A DNA stretch of 64,000 bases from Bog-473 sp963788585 (GTDB lineage Bacteria > Actinomycetota > Acidimicrobiia > Acidimicrobiales > RAAP-2), in assembly GCA_963788585.1 (NCBI GenBank), contig CAWBHA010000003.1, positions 2,170,001 through 2,234,000 on the forward strand, in the 5' to 3' direction. Under the pieces are notes generated by a model. The model ran no database searches, was not told where the DNA came from, and saw only the letters and a list, made by a program, of their open reading frames with translations. The translations under genes were made by a program, and so were the position numbers. Position 1 is the first letter of the stretch. Every line of letters begins with the position of its first letter. Positions 63,227 through 64,000 of this stretch are shown here, piece by piece.

Positions 63227-63598
63227 ATGAGTGTTTCGGGTGTACTGATTGCAGAGAGTCTCTCGAAAGGTTCCCCACTCGAGGGGGTGACCCTTCATGT
63301 TCGTAAGGTAAGGCGGGGCGACGTGGGGGATGTGAGCGCTGGGCAGCCTCTCACGTGGACTTTCATTGAGTTCGGCGTGGACGATCAGGACCTGGCCGAC
63401 CTCGTAGAAGGGCTGAGCCGCTCGCTTGACCCGGTTGGGGGCTGGTATTGCGACTTTCGGACGCCGGAGGAGACCTTCGTCGTGTTCGCGGGACGAGTCT
63501 TTCGGTATAGCCGTGGCGACCTGCAGGCTCGGGCCGAGGTCGAGGCGTACGCTCGATCCCTGGGCGTCCCCGAGGCACAGCTCGACTGGCCGGAGTAG
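63227..63598 (+). CDS. Small conserved protein, unknown function (intact copy)
   Basis: 123 residues from ATG 63227. I do not recognise a named family. The sequence is mixed alpha/beta, soluble, with PLTWTFIEFGVDDQDLADL, GGWYCDFRTPEETFVVFAG and a conserved end SLGVPEAQLDWPE. It looks like the small proteins often found beside toxins or in accessory regions of actinobacteria, which is impression only. A clearly related but decayed copy lies at 20666-20912 in the tRNA-Gln-linked block. Both copies sit within a few kb of a tRNA with integration scars. Confidence 0.75.
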   Translation: MSVSGVLIAESLSKGSPLEGVTLHVRKVRRGDVGDVSAGQPLTWTFIEFGVDDQDLADLVEGLSRSLDPVGGWYCDFRTPEETFVVFAGRVFRYSRGDLQARAEVEAYARSLGVPEAQLDWPE

Positions 63599-63760
63599 AC
63601 GGCATGAGTCGTGGACTTCTGGTTGTCCAAGCAGATCTTGTGCCGCGTCATCCAACGTTCGCCCTGTCGCCTACCGGCACATACGTGGCACGATCGACCC
63701 GCGTCGAGGAGGATGGGTCGCCGGCGGACCCTCCGTCGGGTGCGCTGGCGGGCCATTGCC

Positions 63761-64000
63761 ATGACCGGAATCGAAGCTTCGACGTCTCCCCCTGCCTTGC
63801 CGCGCTGGTTTGGCCCTAGAGCCAGCCCAGATGATCCGGCCGTCTCGGCCCTGATCGACCGCGTCGCGCGCGGAGCCGGATGGGCAGACATCGGCGGTGG
63901 ATTCAACCTCAACCTGTGGATAGACGCTGAGCCGCCGGTTGTCCTCCGGGTTCACAGGCCCTGGGTCCGCCGCGGGCGAGTCGCGGGACTGCGGCGCTTG
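63761..64000 (+). CDS. Aminoglycoside-phosphotransferase-like kinase, 3' end beyond window
   Basis: 80 residues from ATG 63761 to the right edge without a stop. GGGFNLNLWIDAEPPVVLRVHRP resembles the N-terminal lobe of the aminoglycoside phosphotransferase/choline kinase superfamily, with VLRVH as the ATP-lysine-strand equivalent (Arg in place of Lys). The catalytic HGD and DxD motifs would lie outside the window. Substrate cannot be guessed; many relatives do not act on antibiotics. Confidence 0.7.
   Translation, partial: MTGIEASTSPPALPRWFGPRASPDDPAVSALIDRVARGAGWADIGGGFNLNLWIDAEPPVVLRVHRPWVRRGRVAGLRRL

Noticed and set aside
63063..63278. A leftward 71-residue gene after DAHP synthase
   Set aside because: Mildly protein-like but overlaps the start of the small gene, has no recognisable family and no ribosome site; left as a possible remnant.
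63604..63819. A rightward 71-residue gene before the phosphotransferase-like gene
   Set aside because: No family resemblance, and it overlaps the much better supported frame starting at 63761.

Overview
The window is visibly high-GC bacterial chromosome. Its gene content and order (metG-tatD-[surface protein]-ksgA-ispE; glmU-prs-rplY-pth-mfd-surA-like-mazG-eno-ftsB-like-DUF501/ppx) are those of Actinomycetota. The two tiny ribosomal proteins bL37 and bS22, known from mycobacterial ribosomes, support this. A deep-branching class such as Acidimicrobiia is my inference, not something the sequence proves.

Layout. 0-7.9 kb: pepN (cut by the window start), a frameshifted PfkB kinase, ychF, a three-gene Sco1/lipoprotein operon, a glycerophosphodiesterase, bL37 and a PIG-V-like membrane glycosyltransferase. 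7.9-14 kb: a compact housekeeping run (DUF192, rsmI, metG, tatD, an RlpA-like wall protein where other actinobacteria keep rpfB, ksgA, ispE), then bS22 and a VOC protein. 14.9-16.9 kb: a two-component system. 17-22.6 kb: a less GC-rich accessory block starting at tRNA-Gln and ending at an imperfect copy of that tRNA's 3' end. It holds two polytopic glycosyltransferases, a small exported protein, a decayed gene and a repeat-bearing secreted protein. 22.6-25.6 kb: an Ig-like secreted protein, a membrane protein and a hydrolase. 25.7-27.9 kb: a short glmU and prs. 28-33.3 kb: a membrane glycosyltransferase, a 15-bp tandem repeat, a methyltransferase and a WbsX-type protein. 33.4-44.3 kb: the core operon rplY to ppx. 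44.4-57 kb: surface-polysaccharide and lipid genes. 57-61.2 kb: NlpC/P60 hydrolase, carboxylesterase and cytochrome P450. 61.2-64 kb: a tRNA with anticodon TAA, a serine-recombinase remnant, an attenuated DAHP synthase, a small unknown gene and the start of an aminoglycoside-phosphotransferase-like gene.

How the parts fit. Most of the window is translation (metG, rsmI, ksgA, pth, rplY, bL37, bS22, tRNAs), repair and nucleotide housekeeping (mfd, mazG, prs), and envelope construction (glmU, ispE, many glycosyltransferases, wall hydrolases, PlsC). The most interesting parts are the regulatory leader of the DAHP synthase (a Tyr-Trp-Trp-Phe leader peptide followed by an intrinsic terminator), the mobile-element scars at two tRNA genes, and a related small gene found intact near one scar and decayed near the other.

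Caution. At least three genes (PfkB kinase, methyltransferase, large glycosyltransferase) are each interrupted by what looks like one single-base indel, and a fourth gene lacks a stop. Either several surface genes are decaying or the assembly carries indel errors. Reading-frame conclusions should be judged with that in mind.
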